A DNA stretch of 55,687 nt from Wohlfahrtiimonas chitiniclastica DSM 18708 (GTDB lineage: Bacteria; Pseudomonadota; Gammaproteobacteria; Cardiobacteriales; Wohlfahrtiimonadaceae). The translations under genes and the position numbers were made by a program. Position 1 is the first letter of the stretch, and each line of letters starts with the position of its first letter. The stretch lies in NCBI RefSeq assembly GCF_000375345.1, contig NZ_AQXD01000002.1:1-55687 (forward strand), written 5' to 3'. The notes below the pieces were generated by a model. It was not told where the DNA came from, searched no databases, and was given only the letters and a program-made list of their open reading frames with translations. Shown here piece after piece: positions 37,751 to 47,378 of this stretch.

Positions 37751-38974
37751 ATGGATAAAGCGACGCAAAACAGACACATTTTGCTGATTGATCATGATGA
37801 GGATCAGCATCGTTATAAAGATGACATTGGGGATGCTGAGATTGTGAAATCATCGCGCATCATTTGGTGTTTTGTTTTCTTGATTGTGGCATTAATCATT
37901 TGGTCATATTTTGCGAATTTAGTGGAGGTTTCCACAGGTTCAGGCAAAGTGGTGCCCACATCAAGAGAGCAGGTGATTCAATCGCTAGAAGGTGGGATCA
38001 TTGCAGATTTACATGTGCGTGAAGGCGACATTGTGGAAAAGGATCAAGTCTTGGCGCAGTTAGATTTAACAAAAACCGAAGCAATTGTTGAAGAGAGCGC
38101 TGCGAAATATCGTGCCGCTTTAGCAAGCATTGCGCGCTTAGAAGCAGAGGTGGATCAAAGTGATTTAGAGTTCCCGGATGAATTAGATGACTTTCCTGAG
38201 CTCATTCAAGCGGAAACGCGTTTATATAAAACACGTCAAAATGCTTTGCAACAATCATTAAGTGGGCTTGAGCAATCCCTCAATTTGGTGAAATCTGAAT
38301 TACAATTGACGGAAAATTTAGCCAAAAAAGGCGCGGCCAGTAATGTGGATGTTTTAAAATTACAGCGCCAAGTGGCGGATTTAGAGCTACAAATTACGGA
38401 TAAAATGTCTGAATACATGGTGCAAGCACGCCAAGAATTAAGCCGCGTGCAGGCAGAAGCGGAATCTTTAGAATCTGTGGTGCGTGGGCGAGAGGATTCA
38501 TTGTCCCGCTTAACGTTGCGCTCACCTGTGCGCGGGATTGTGAAAAATGTGATGTTAACCACGCGCGGCGGTGTTGTTCCGCCAAATGGTGAGTTAATGC
38601 GCATTGTGCCGCTTGATGATCAATTGTTGATTGAAGCGCGCATCTCCCCGCGTGACATTGCCTATATTCATCCCGGGCAAGAGGCTAAAGTGAAGATCAC
38701 CGCCTATGATTACGCCATTTTTGGGGGCTTAGATGGTCATGTAACGGTGATTTCGCCAGATACCATTCAAGATGAAGTCAAACCCGATGTGTTTTATTAT
38801 CGTGTCTTTATTTTGACGGACACAGATTCATTGGTGGATAAAAAAACCGGGCATGCTTTTCCGATTGTGCCGGGGATGATTGCAACGGTGGACATCAAAA
38901 CGGGTGAAAAAACCGTCTTTGATTACCTCATGAAACCCTTTGGGCGCGTCAAAGAGGCATTGCGTGAGCGATAA
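37751..38974 (+). CDS. lapC: HlyD family periplasmic adaptor, LapC-like
   Basis: Membrane fusion protein of 407 residues. One N-terminal membrane helix (about residues 36-56) leads into the lipoyl halves (GSGKVVPTSREQVIQSLEGG and the RSPVRGIVKNV return), with a long coiled-coil hairpin between (about 115-260). The C-terminal beta barrel has GQEAKVKITAYDYA and PGMIATVDIKTG. It connects the ABC exporter with the TolC-like channel. The operon ends here. Confidence 0.93.
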   Translation: MDKATQNRHILLIDHDEDQHRYKDDIGDAEIVKSSRIIWCFVFLIVALIIWSYFANLVEVSTGSGKVVPTSREQVIQSLEGGIIADLHVREGDIVEKDQVLAQLDLTKTEAIVEESAAKYRAALASIARLEAEVDQSDLEFPDELDDFPELIQAETRLYKTRQNALQQSLSGLEQSLNLVKSELQLTENLAKKGAASNVDVLKLQRQVADLELQITDKMSEYMVQARQELSRVQAEAESLESVVRGREDSLSRLTLRSPVRGIVKNVMLTTRGGVVPPNGELMRIVPLDDQLLIEARISPRDIAYIHPGQEAKVKITAYDYAIFGGLDGHVTVISPDTIQDEVKPDVFYYRVFILTDTDSLVDKKTGHAFPIVPGMIATVDIKTGEKTVFDYLMKPFGRVKEALRER

Positions 38975-39027
38975 ACGATGACATGTTATAGAATGGGCAC
39001 ATGATCGAATAGAATAAAGGAACACAC

Positions 39028-39588
39028 ATGACCTTCCATAAAATCGCCCTTTGTGCGGTGCTTTGCAGTCCGCTGTTTTCACCAGTGTTGGCCGATGAAG
39101 TACAAACGAACCATTACCCAAATGGCCAGATTAAAAATGAAGCCCATTTTGTTGATGGCATTTCGCATGGCTTGACAAAACATTGGTACAAAAATGGTCA
39201 AACATCGATGGAAGTGATGTATGACCATGGACAAGTGGTGAGCACAGTGTCTTATTATCCTGAAGGGCAGATGCGCATGCGTGAAACATTAGATGATGTC
39301 ACAGGCATTTTAACCACAGAAGCTTGGTACAGCACAGGTGAAGTGAGTCACCGTTTTCAATCGAAAAAGGGGCGCAAAGAGGGTACATTGGTGAAATATG
39401 CACCAACCGGCCTAAAAGTGGCAGAAGTGAGTTACAGCGATGGCGTCAATGATGGTTGGTGCCGCACTTGGGGCGAGCGTGATGTGTTAGAAACAGAGCT
39501 CTATTACGAAAAAGGCCGTCTTGATCGTCAGCGCTCAACGAAAGGGGACGTATGCCGCGTGGACATTTGGCGCTTTGGCTTTCGTTGA
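39028..39588 (+). CDS. YwqK/MORN-repeat exported protein
   Basis: A 186-residue protein with a signal peptide (cleavage after LADE-like VLA near residue 22) and at least four MORN-type repeats of the YPNGQIKNE / WYKNGQTSMEV / YYPEGQMRM pattern, as in the YwqK 'antitoxin' family. No toxin gene is adjacent and the antitoxin label of that family should not be taken as function here. AAGGAA precedes the start. It stands between the secretion genes and phoB; a link to either is not shown by the sequence. Confidence 0.75.
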   Translation: MTFHKIALCAVLCSPLFSPVLADEVQTNHYPNGQIKNEAHFVDGISHGLTKHWYKNGQTSMEVMYDHGQVVSTVSYYPEGQMRMRETLDDVTGILTTEAWYSTGEVSHRFQSKKGRKEGTLVKYAPTGLKVAEVSYSDGVNDGWCRTWGERDVLETELYYEKGRLDRQRSTKGDVCRVDIWRFGFR

Positions 39589-39607
39589 TTGAGGGAATCA
39601 ATCAGTC

Positions 39608-39651
39608 GATTCATAAAACTGTCATATAATTGACGCATAATTGTCATATTT
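39608..39651 (+). promoter_or_regulatory. Pho box array of phoB
   Basis: Three head-to-tail 11-base units, CTGTCATATAA (39619-39629), TTGACGCATAA (39630-39640) and TTGTCATATTT (39641-39651), with a weaker unit before them (39608-39618). The order, including GACGCATAA, resembles the E. coli phoB control region. PhoB would activate its own gene here. Confidence 0.85.
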
Positions 39652-39670
39652 CTCAGGTGGAAGATGATGT

Positions 39671-40363
39671 ATGCAGAAAATCATATTGATTGTGGAAGAT
39701 GATGATGCCTTAAGGCAAATGCTGGTCATGTTGATGCAAAGCAGTGGTTTTGCAGTGCTTGAAGCGCGTGATCAGCCCACCGCCTTAGCAATATTGAACG
39801 CGCAAACGGTGCATCTTGCCCTCATTGATTGGATGATTCCGGGCGGCAGCGGCATTTCACTGATTAAGCAGCTGCGTAAAGATGAAAATTTAAAACACAT
39901 TCCCGTGATCATGCTGACGGCAAAAACCGCAGAAGATGATCAAGTCCAAGGCTTTGATGTGGGCGCAGATGATTATGTCACCAAGCCTTTTTCAAATAAG
40001 CAGTTGTTAGTACGCATTAAAGCGCTTCTTCGGCGCATTTACCCTGAAGATCAACCACGTTTGATGATCAATAATTTAGCCATTGATGAAGCGTCCCATC
40101 GCGTGTTCATCGATGATCAAGAAGTGGAGTTGGGCCCCACAGAATATAAATTGCTCAGCTTTTTAATGCAGCGTGCAGAGCGCGTTTTTAGTCGAGATCA
40201 GCTCATTGATCACATTTGGGGCAATGATGTATACATTGATGATCGCACGGTGGATGTGCACATTGGCCGCCTACGCAAACAGCTCGAAAAAGGCGGCGTT
40301 GCCAAAATGATTCAAACGGTGCGCGGCGCGGGTTACCGTTTATCTGGCCAAGTCAAAGAGTGA
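39671..40363 (+). CDS. phoB: Phosphate regulon response regulator PhoB
   Basis: OmpR-type regulator of 230 residues. The receiver has acidic residues EDDD (9-12), acceptor Asp in LALIDWMIPGGSGI (near 53) and lysine in VTKPFS. The C-terminal winged helix (about 130-226) contains ELGPTEYKLLSFLMQ and the DVHIGRLRKQL recognition helix. It activates Pho-box genes under phosphate starvation. AGGTGG lies ahead of the ATG. Its stop overlaps the region of the phoR start. Confidence 0.97.
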   Translation: MQKIILIVEDDDALRQMLVMLMQSSGFAVLEARDQPTALAILNAQTVHLALIDWMIPGGSGISLIKQLRKDENLKHIPVIMLTAKTAEDDQVQGFDVGADDYVTKPFSNKQLLVRIKALLRRIYPEDQPRLMINNLAIDEASHRVFIDDQEVELGPTEYKLLSFLMQRAERVFSRDQLIDHIWGNDVYIDDRTVDVHIGRLRKQLEKGGVAKMIQTVRGAGYRLSGQVKE

Positions 40364-40365
40364 TC

Positions 40366-41652
40366 ATGATGCTCAAACAAACCTTCCTTAAACGCTTTTT
40401 ACTTGAACTCTTTTTAACACTGCTTCTTTGTGGCATGATTGGCTTACTGTTTGGGCACTTCTTATTGGGCTTATTGGTGGGCTTTGTGGGATTGGTGTGC
40501 TGGCATTGTTATCATCTGTTTCGTTTATCGTGCTGGATTTGGCAGAAAAATGCTCTGTATCCGCCTCAAAGTTTTGGCAGTTGGGAGATCATTTATTATG
40601 GGCTTCATAAGCATCAACAGCGTTTGCGTTCACGGCAAAATGAGTTGGCACAGATCATCCGTTTATTTCGTCATGGCGTGGAAACATCCCCGGATGCTTT
40701 GATGATTGTGGATGATGCTGGCAACATTCAATGGTGCAATCAACGCGTGAAAACACAGCTCAACATCCGCTGGCCAGATGATAAAGGGCAAAACATTGTC
40801 AATCTGATTCGTGATCCGGCTTTGGCAGATTATCTGCAACAAGAGGATTTTAGCGAGCCCTTAACCCTAAAAATTCACCAAAAACACTATATGGAATTTC
40901 GGGTGCTGCCATATGAACACAGCCGTCATATCATTGTGGCGCGCAATGTGAATGACATTTATTTAGCCCAATTGCAGCGCAAAGACTTTTTCACGCACGC
41001 AAGCCATGAGCTCAGAACGCCGCTGTCGGTCGTCAAAGGTTATGTGGAAATGTTCGAAGAAGATTTAGTGCCAGAGAATCAAAAGGCGCAAACTTGGCAA
41101 AAGGTGCAATCACAAATCGAGCGGATGGAATCACTCATCGGGCAGATTTTATTATTAAGTAAGATTGAGAATATGTCTGCCCATGCGGTGATGCATCGAA
41201 TCAATGTGGCTAAACTGTTAGATCAATGGATCAGCAGCATCATAGAGGTGCACCCCGATTATGAGATTGTGGCAAACATTGAGGCAAATCTTTCCATCAT
41301 GGGGCATCAAGATCAGCTCTACAGCGTGATGTGCAATTTGATTGATAATGCCATTAAACACAATCCTCCGGGCACGAAGATTCAGATCACATGGGCGAGG
41401 GCATCAAAGGGTGTATTGTTCAGCGTGCAAGATAACGGCGTTGGCATTGCAGGGCACCATTTGAATCGCTTAACGGAGCGCTTTTATCAAGTGGACAGCG
41501 CACACACGCATCGCAAAAACAGTTCAGGGCTTGGGCTTGCCATTGTGAAACATGCCCTTCGTCATCATGGTTGTGATTTAAGCATTGAGAGTTTTCCGAA
41601 TCGAGGTTCAACGTTTTCCTTTGTCATTCCTGCACATTTGATTGTGGAATAA
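40366..41652 (+). CDS. phoR: Phosphate regulon sensor kinase PhoR
   Basis: Membrane histidine kinase of about 428 residues. Two hydrophobic helices lie at the N-terminus (about 10-55) with almost no periplasmic part, as usual for PhoR. A PAS domain ([20 protein letters not shown], about 107-126) comes next, then the His box [19 protein letters not shown] (about 207-225), the N box [13 protein letters not shown] and the G boxes DNGVGI and [14 protein letters not shown] at 40360 that overlaps the phoB stop is an alternative start. It senses phosphate through the Pst transporter and PhoU encoded downstream. Confidence 0.96.
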   Translation: MMLKQTFLKRFLLELFLTLLLCGMIGLLFGHFLLGLLVGFVGLVCWHCYHLFRLSCWIWQKNALYPPQSFGSWEIIYYGLHKHQQRLRSRQNELAQIIRLFRHGVETSPDALMIVDDAGNIQWCNQRVKTQLNIRWPDDKGQNIVNLIRDPALADYLQQEDFSEPLTLKIHQKHYMEFRVLPYEHSRHIIVARNVNDIYLAQLQRKDFFTHASHELRTPLSVVKGYVEMFEEDLVPENQKAQTWQKVQSQIERMESLIGQILLLSKIENMSAHAVMHRINVAKLLDQWISSIIEVHPDYEIVANIEANLSIMGHQDQLYSVMCNLIDNAIKHNPPGTKIQITWARASKGVLFSVQDNGVGIAGHHLNRLTERFYQVDSAHTHRKNSSGLGLAIVKHALRHHGCDLSIESFPNRGSTFSFVIPAHLIVE

Positions 41653-41660
41653 AAAATTTG

Positions 41661-41694
41661 TTGTCATCTTCTTGTCACATTCATTTTTTACACT
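41661..41694 (+). promoter_or_regulatory. Pho box and promoter of pstS
   Basis: Two 11-base repeats, TTGTCATCTTC and TTGTCACATTC (41661-41682), lie where a -35 should be, with TACACT (41689-41694) as a -10. The site begins nine bases after the phoR stop and about 55 bases before the pstS start. Confidence 0.85.
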
Positions 41695-41737
41695 AAGGTC
41701 AGTTAAATTAAAAAACATCTCTAACAAGGAGTTAAGC

Positions 41738-42769
41738 ATGAAAAAGATTGGTTGGACCCTCGCATTGACCGCAGCCGTTTCCTTTAATGCAGCACACGCA
41801 GATGTGAACATTACAGGTGCGGGCGCATCCTTTCCGGCACCTGTGTATGCAAAATGGGCAGACACTTATCATAAAGAAACAGGCGTGAAAGTGAACTATC
41901 AAGCGATTGGCTCTTCAGGCGGAATCAAACAGATCAATGCAAAAACGGTGGACTTTGGGGCAAGCGATGCGCCTTTATCCGATGATCAATTGAAACAAGA
42001 TGGCTTAATGCAATTCCCAACTGTGATTGGCGGCGTTGTGGTGGCGGTGAATGTGAAGGGCATTGAGTCGAATCAATTGGTGCTCGATGGTCAAACCCTT
42101 GGGGACATTTACTTAGGTAAAATCAAAAACTGGAACGATGCGGCGATTGCTCAATTGAACCCGAATGTAACATTGCCGAATCAAGATATTAATGTGGTGC
42201 GCCGCGCGGATGGTTCTGGCACAACCTTTGTATTCACAAGCTACTTGAGCAAAGTGAATTCTGAATGGAATCAGCAAGTGGGTAAAAGCACGACCGTGAA
42301 ATGGCCTGTGGGCGTTGGCGGTAAAGGCAATGATGGCGTTGCGGCATTTGTTCAGCGTTTACCGGGATCGATTGGTTATGTGGAATATGCGTATGCTAAA
42401 CAGAATAATTTAGCGTATACAAAACTCTATTCTGCAGATGGACAAGTGATTTCGCCATCGGCTGAGAGCTTCAGTGCTGCTGCGAAAAAGGCGAATTGGG
42501 CAGAAACTTTTGCTCAAGATTTAACGAATCAATCTGGTGACAATGCATGGCCAATTACATCCACAACCTTCATCTTATTACAAAAGGTGCAGGACAATGC
42601 TGAGAAGGGCAAAGCCGTCTTGAACTTCTTTGATTGGGCGTATCAAAATGGGCAACAAGCGGCGGTGGCATTAGATTATGCCGTGTTACCCGACAATGTG
42701 ATTGCAGAGATCAAAAAAGCGTGGGCAACAGAGCTCACAACCAAAGATGGTCAAGCACTCATTGAATAG
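41738..42769 (+). CDS. pstS: Phosphate-binding periplasmic protein PstS
   Basis: High-affinity phosphate receptor, 343 residues. It has a signal peptide ([20 protein letters not shown]), then the mature start [20 protein letters not shown]. Phosphate-binding motifs [28 protein letters not shown] and [15 protein letters not shown] are present. AAGGAG in front sets the start. It belongs to the pst-phoU operon driven by the Pho box just upstream. Confidence 0.97.
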   Translation: MKKIGWTLALTAAVSFNAAHADVNITGAGASFPAPVYAKWADTYHKETGVKVNYQAIGSSGGIKQINAKTVDFGASDAPLSDDQLKQDGLMQFPTVIGGVVVAVNVKGIESNQLVLDGQTLGDIYLGKIKNWNDAAIAQLNPNVTLPNQDINVVRRADGSGTTFVFTSYLSKVNSEWNQQVGKSTTVKWPVGVGGKGNDGVAAFVQRLPGSIGYVEYAYAKQNNLAYTKLYSADGQVISPSAESFSAAAKKANWAETFAQDLTNQSGDNAWPITSTTFILLQKVQDNAEKGKAVLNFFDWAYQNGQQAAVALDYAVLPDNVIAEIKKAWATELTTKDGQALIE

Positions 42770-42784
42770 GACGAGTCATCACAT

Positions 42785-43744
42785 ATGGCTAAAGTGAAAA
42801 ATACACAAAGATCCCCATCGAAGGTTGGGGATCTCATCTTTGATAATGTCGTTCGCGTGGCGGGGATTTTCGTCCTGTTATTGTTGAGCGGCATCATTAT
42901 TTCTTTGATCATCGCCTCGATGCCAAGCATTAAAGAGTTTGGGCTACCATTTTTATGGGATAAAAATTGGGATCCGCCCATGGATGAATATGGTGCATTG
43001 GTGCCCATTTATGGCACGATTGTCACCTCCATCATTGCTTTGGTGATTGCGGTGCCCGTCAGCTTTGGGATTGCCTTTTTCTTAACAGAGCTCTCGCCGT
43101 TATGGTTGCGCCGTCCGCTTGGGATCGCCATTGAGCTATTGGCAGCCATTCCTAGCATCGTTTATGGTATGTGGGGCTTATTTGTATTTGCGCCCATTTT
43201 TGCAGAATATTTTCAGATGCCGATGAATGATATTCTTGCCAACATCCCGATTTTAAATCTCTTCTTTACAGGCCCAGCGTTCGGGATTGGTTTATTGGCG
43301 GCAGGTTTCATCTTAGCGATCATGATCATTCCGTACATCACATCAGTCATGCGCGATGTGTTTGAGCAAACGCCGACTTTAATGAAGGAAGCGGCGTATG
43401 GCATTGGCTGCACAACATGGGAATGCATTCGCTACATTGTGTTGCCGTACACCAAAAATGGTGTCATTGGTGGCGTGATGCTTGGTTTAGGGCGTGCTCT
43501 TGGGGAAACGATGGCGGTGACGTTCATCATCGGTAATACGTATCAATTAGACAGTTTATCGCTCTTTATGCCGGGTAATTCCATCACCTCATCCTTGGCC
43601 AATGAGTTTGCGGAGTCAGAGCCGGGCTTACATTCGGCTGCGTTGATGGAATTGGGTTTGATCCTATTTGTGATCACGTTCATTGTGTTGGCATTGTCTA
43701 AATTGATGTTGTTGCGCTTGAGTCAAAAAGAGGGGAATCGCTGA
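42785..43744 (+). CDS. pstC: Phosphate ABC transporter permease PstC
   Basis: Six-helix permease of 319 residues with the EAA-like coupling loop [20 protein letters not shown] (about 200-219). The [13 protein letters not shown] block and the periplasmic [13 protein letters not shown] loop are typical of PstC. Its stop overlaps the pstA start in the TGATGA arrangement. Confidence 0.96.
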   Translation: MAKVKNTQRSPSKVGDLIFDNVVRVAGIFVLLLLSGIIISLIIASMPSIKEFGLPFLWDKNWDPPMDEYGALVPIYGTIVTSIIALVIAVPVSFGIAFFLTELSPLWLRRPLGIAIELLAAIPSIVYGMWGLFVFAPIFAEYFQMPMNDILANIPILNLFFTGPAFGIGLLAAGFILAIMIIPYITSVMRDVFEQTPTLMKEAAYGIGCTTWECIRYIVLPYTKNGVIGGVMLGLGRALGETMAVTFIIGNTYQLDSLSLFMPGNSITSSLANEFAESEPGLHSAALMELGLILFVITFIVLALSKLMLLRLSQKEGNR

Positions 43745-44604
43745 TGAGAGATGAAAGCATGGCGATGCGTTTACAAAAGCGCCGCCGCATTAAAAATCGC
43801 TTAGCCATTGGCATTTCAATGATTGCCGTGCTTTTTGGCTTGGTGTGGCTGACATGGATTTTATATTCCACCGTCACAAAAGGTATGGGCGGATTGTCGC
43901 TCGCGGTCTTTACAGAGATGACGCCACCGCCAAACACTGAAGGCGGCGGTTTAGCAAACGCCATGATGGGGAGCTTATTATTGGTGGGGGTTGCCACATT
44001 GATTGGTACGCCACTTGGCATTTTATCGGGCATTTATTTGGCGGAATATGGCCGTAACAATTGGTTGGCAAGCATCATTCGTTTTATCAATGATGTGCTA
44101 CTCTCTGCGCCATCGATCATCATTGGTTTGTTTGTTTATATGGTCATGATCGTGCCCATGGGGCACTTTTCAGGTTGGGCGGGGATTGTGGCATTGGCAT
44201 TGATTCAGTTGCCCATCATTGTGCGCACCACAGAAAATATGTTGTTACTGGTGCCCAATAATTTACGAGAAGCAGCCTATGCCCTTGGCACGCCGCGCTG
44301 GCGCATGATTTTAACCATCACGTTAAAGGCATCGGTATCCGGCATTGTCACTGGCGTATTATTGGCGATTGCCCGCATTGCAGGGGAAACAGCGCCTTTA
44401 CTCTTTACCGCATTGTCGAACCAATTTTGGAGCACCGATCTCAATGCGCCCATTGCAAACTTACCGGTCACCATCTTTAAGTTCGCCATGAGTCCATTTA
44501 AAGAGTGGCAGGAGCTTGCTTGGGCAGGAGTATTATTGATCACGGTGTTTGTGTTGTTCCTCAACATTTTAGCCCGCGTATTGTTCAGTCAGAAGAAAAG
44601 GTAA
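43744..44604 (+). CDS. pstA: Phosphate ABC transporter permease PstA
   Basis: Second permease of the Pst system, 286 residues, six hydrophobic helices. The coupling loop [20 protein letters not shown] (about 177-196) and the [16 protein letters not shown] and [12 protein letters not shown] blocks fit PstA. Overlaps pstC by one base; pstB follows after four. Confidence 0.96.
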   Translation: MRDESMAMRLQKRRRIKNRLAIGISMIAVLFGLVWLTWILYSTVTKGMGGLSLAVFTEMTPPPNTEGGGLANAMMGSLLLVGVATLIGTPLGILSGIYLAEYGRNNWLASIIRFINDVLLSAPSIIIGLFVYMVMIVPMGHFSGWAGIVALALIQLPIIVRTTENMLLLVPNNLREAAYALGTPRWRMILTITLKASVSGIVTGVLLAIARIAGETAPLLFTALSNQFWSTDLNAPIANLPVTIFKFAMSPFKEWQELAWAGVLLITVFVLFLNILARVLFSQKKR

Positions 44605-44608
44605 ATCC

Positions 44609-45379
44609 ATGACGCAAAATTCAACACACAATAAAATTGAAGTGCGCAACTTGAATTTTTACTATCAAAAATTTCATGCTTTAAAAGAGATCTCCATCGA
44701 CATTAAGGCGAATGCTGTGACTGCGTTCATTGGCCCTTCAGGTTGCGGTAAATCTACATTGCTGCGCACATTCAATAAAATGTATGAGCTGTATCCTGAG
44801 CAACATGCACAAGGAGAGATTTTGCTCAATGGGCAAAATATTTTAACGGATCGTCGTGACATTTCATTGCTGCGTGCGCAAGTGGGCATGGTGTTCCAAA
44901 AGCCCACGCCTTTTCCGATGTCCATTTATGACAACATTGCCTTTGGCATTAAGCAATTTGAGAAATTATCCCGCGTGGAGATGGATGAGCGCGTGGAATG
45001 GGCTTTGACGAAGGCGGCGCTTTGGGATGAAGTCAAAGATAAAATTCATCAAAGTGGTAACAGTTTGTCAGGCGGACAACAGCAGCGTTTATGCATTGCG
45101 CGCGGCATTGCCATTAAGCCTGAAGTGTTGTTGCTCGATGAACCATGCTCGGCGCTTGACCCGATTTCCACGGGGCGCATTGAAGAGCTCATCACTGAGC
45201 TTAAAGACAGCTATACCGTGGTGATTGTGACGCACAATATGCAACAAGCGGCGCGCTGCTCAGATTACACAGCATTTATGTATTTAGGCGAGTTGGTGGA
45301 ATATGGCAAAACCGATGACATTTTCACTTCTCCGATGAAAAAACAGACCGAAGATTATATTACAGGCCGTTATGGCTAA
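44609..45379 (+). CDS. pstB: Phosphate ABC transporter ATP-binding protein PstB
   Basis: ATPase of 256 residues with Walker [16 protein letters not shown] (about 43-57), Q loop [11 protein letters not shown], signature [14 protein letters not shown], Walker [14 protein letters not shown] and the switch [12 protein letters not shown]. The [11 protein letters not shown] stretch is diagnostic for PstB. Confidence 0.97.
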   Translation: MTQNSTHNKIEVRNLNFYYQKFHALKEISIDIKANAVTAFIGPSGCGKSTLLRTFNKMYELYPEQHAQGEILLNGQNILTDRRDISLLRAQVGMVFQKPTPFPMSIYDNIAFGIKQFEKLSRVEMDERVEWALTKAALWDEVKDKIHQSGNSLSGGQQQRLCIARGIAIKPEVLLLDEPCSALDPISTGRIEELITELKDSYTVVIVTHNMQQAARCSDYTAFMYLGELVEYGKTDDIFTSPMKKQTEDYITGRYG

Positions 45380-45391
45380 AAGGGGCGAGTG

Positions 45392-46111
45392 ATGGATTAT
45401 TTAGGCAAACACATTTCAGGGCAATATGATGCCGATTTAGCGCACATTCGCCGTGAAGTGATGACCATGGGCGGTTTAGTGGAGCAGCAGTTCAGTCATG
45501 CGATTCGTACGCTTTTAGAACATGATGTTGAATTGGCAGAGCAAGTGATTGCAGGGGATCAAAAAGTCAATCAGATGGAAGTGGCGATTGATGAAGCCTG
45601 TGTGAAAATCATCGCAAAGCGCCAGCCAACGGCCAGTGATTTACGTTTGATCATGGTGATTTTAAAACTGATTGCAGAGCTTGAGCGCATTGGCGATTCG
45701 GCAGAAGCCATTTGTAGAATCGCCAAGCAAGATTTTACGCCAGAGCAATTGAGCTTATTGACCTCTCTTGAAACGATGGGCAACAGCGTCATGAAGATGC
45801 TCAAAGATGTGTTAGATGCTTTTACGCGCATGGATATGGATGCAGCCTTGACGGTTTATTTAGAAGATAAACGCATTGCCCAAAAATATGATTTGGTGAT
45901 CCGCCAAATGATGACATTCATGATGGAAGATCCCCGTTCGATCCCCAATATTTTGATCGCGTTAAATTGCGCGCGCTCCATCATGCGAGTGAGTTCTCGT
46001 TGTCAAAACATCAGCGAATTGGTCTTTTATTTTGTCAAAGGTCAAGATTATCGACATGTGGGGGATGATGTGATCGAAAAGCTCTTAAAAGAGCGTGAAA
46101 ACCCAGCCTAA
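45392..46111 (+). CDS. phoU: Phosphate signalling protein PhoU
   Basis: All-helical protein of about 239 residues built from two three-helix repeats, each with an E/D-x3-D metal-binding type motif (for example [16 protein letters not shown] near 109-124). It links Pst transport to PhoR and keeps the Pho regulon off when phosphate is plentiful. The ATG at 45392 fits the AGGGG six bases upstream; a GTG directly before is possible. Last gene of the pst operon; no clear terminator is seen after it. Confidence 0.95.
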   Translation: MDYLGKHISGQYDADLAHIRREVMTMGGLVEQQFSHAIRTLLEHDVELAEQVIAGDQKVNQMEVAIDEACVKIIAKRQPTASDLRLIMVILKLIAELERIGDSAEAICRIAKQDFTPEQLSLLTSLETMGNSVMKMLKDVLDAFTRMDMDAALTVYLEDKRIAQKYDLVIRQMMTFMMEDPRSIPNILIALNCARSIMRVSSRCQNISELVFYFVKGQDYRHVGDDVIEKLLKERENPA

Positions 46112-46141
46112 ACTTGAGATAAATGTTTGAAATCATTTTAG

Positions 46142-46183
46142 TTGATTACGATCAAGGATCGAAGGTAAGGGCTAGGCTATACT
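46142..46183 (+). promoter_or_regulatory. Class II FNR-type promoter before a small membrane protein
   Basis: TTGATTACGATCAA (46142-46155) is a perfect FNR-type site. A TATACT -10 lies at 46178-46183, predicting a start at 46190. The centre of the site is then exactly at -41.5, the classical activating position. No good -35 hexamer is present, as expected for an activator-dependent promoter. Confidence 0.7.
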
Positions 46184-46226
46184 GATCTCAGTGGTTCCTA
46201 CAACTCTACTAACAAGGGGGATGAAG

Positions 46227-46355
46227 ATGGGTTGGTTTACGATGCCGGTGATGTTCAGTTTATTAGGTGTGGCTTTCATTATTGGGTTTGCTGCATGGAT
46301 GTATTGGTTTGTGAGTTCAAAAATTAAAGAGGAAAACTCACAAAGCCAATCATAA
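46227..46355 (+). CDS. Small single-helix membrane protein (42 residues), FNR-controlled candidate
   Basis: Short gene with a strong AGGGGG (46215-46220) six bases before the ATG; an ATG at 46221 is too close to it. The product begins MGWFTMPVMFSLLG, has one hydrophobic helix of about 20 residues, and a charged tail (SSKIKEENSQSQS). It resembles the DUF3149 group of tiny membrane proteins in layout (helix, then K/E-rich tail), but I cannot confirm that. It stands alone downstream of phoU with its own FNR-type promoter, so a role in low-oxygen membrane function, such as a small oxidase subunit, is conceivable. Confidence 0.7.
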   Translation: MGWFTMPVMFSLLGVAFIIGFAAWMYWFVSSKIKEENSQSQS

Positions 46356-46393
46356 TCATCTTCTGAAGATCATCAATGATCATTGAAAATGCT

Positions 46394-47038
46394 TCATGTC
46401 GTAAAGGTATTGGCCTTGATGAACTGAAGTATTTTTTTTGCGCACTCATCAGAGAAAATGAGCCCCGTATGGCTCACCGGTAAAATGGTGTGATCCGTCA
46501 TGCCTTTAATTTTGGTTTCTTCAATGGTGACGGTGCCATCTGAGGGGATGTTTTTGCCACGCGCAAAGAGTAGGCGTGCACCCATTGACGAATGCCCTGC
46601 AATCGAACCTAATGGAATCATTGGCCATTGCCATTCGTTGTGCTTAGGCAAGAGGGTGGCCAGGCTTTTGCCCATCAAAACATCTAAACGATATTGCTGC
46701 ACAAATGTCACCACGGATGCACCTTGCCACGGTGTGCCAAGGGTGACCACTTTTTTCACTTGTGTGATGTCAGTGAGCATAGCGATCGCTTTTTGTGCCA
46801 ATAAACCGCCTAAGCTGTGGCACACTAAAATGACCGGCCCATCAATCTTTTCAATATAATCGGCTAAGCGCTCTGCGCTTTGTTCAGTCGATTGCGTTAA
46901 GGTGTGATAGGAAAAGATTTCTGCGGGGTAATCCTGGTGCTTAAAAAATTGCTTAAGGCGCACCATCACCACACCAGACATAAAGAGTCCATGCACGAGG
47001 ACGATAGTGGGCAGCGGTTGTTGATGATTTGCAGTCAT
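46394..47038 (-). CDS. Alpha/beta hydrolase, lipase/PGAP1-like
   Basis: A 214-residue cytoplasmic hydrolase. The oxyanion region VLVHGLFMSG (about 13-22) and the nucleophile elbow CHSLGGLLAQ (about 73-82, with Cys in place of the usual first Gly) are clear. Asp in PSDGTVTIEE and His in VSHTGLIF near the C-terminus could complete the triad. Similar short lipase-like proteins act on esters, but the substrate is unknown. Convergent with the small membrane protein; monocistronic. Confidence 0.82.
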   Translation of the reverse strand: MTANHQQPLPTIVLVHGLFMSGVVMVRLKQFFKHQDYPAEIFSYHTLTQSTEQSAERLADYIEKIDGPVILVCHSLGGLLAQKAIAMLTDITQVKKVVTLGTPWQGASVVTFVQQYRLDVLMGKSLATLLPKHNEWQWPMIPLGSIAGHSSMGARLLFARGKNIPSDGTVTIEETKIKGMTDHTILPVSHTGLIFSDECAKKILQFIKANTFTT

Positions 47039-47378
47039 TATTCATCCTTATATTTGATAATATTATTAAAAAGTATATATTAATAATTAATATAAATTAT
47101 TTTAACATGATCGGCATGTCGGATCTATCATAATGCATTTGAAAACATTTGTAAGTGTTGTATTGCAAAATAATGACGGTTTTTATTTAAAAAATATATA
47201 TTATTGGCGTACGATTATTTATAAGTTATTGAAATTATCATTTAAGATGCTGTCTTTAATTTAATAAACTAAATTGCGTAAACTTATGTAAGGGCGTAAT
47301 CTTATTTTCATGATTTAGGCATTGATTAAAGATGTTCCGATCATGTTTTCAAATGGAAAAACAGAAAGGGGAACGATA
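47039..47378. other. AT-rich intergenic region before the pirin gene
   Basis: About 340 bases of very AT-rich DNA (roughly 75% A+T) between divergent genes. It probably holds both promoters, but many TATAAT-like strings make a choice unsafe. The one ordered feature is a near-perfect direct repeat, GCGTAAACTTA (47276-47286) and GCGTAATCTTA (47294-47304), 18 bases apart. The content would suit binding by an H-NS-like protein. No RNA gene or coding frame is seen. Confidence 0.5.

Noticed and set aside
38236-38604. 122-codon frame antisense to lapC
   Set aside because: Covered by the coiled-coil part of a well-supported gene; no start signals.
39028-39588. Toxin-antitoxin system based on the YwqK label
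   Set aside because: No toxin gene is adjacent and the product has a signal peptide; MORN repeats alone do not show antitoxin function.
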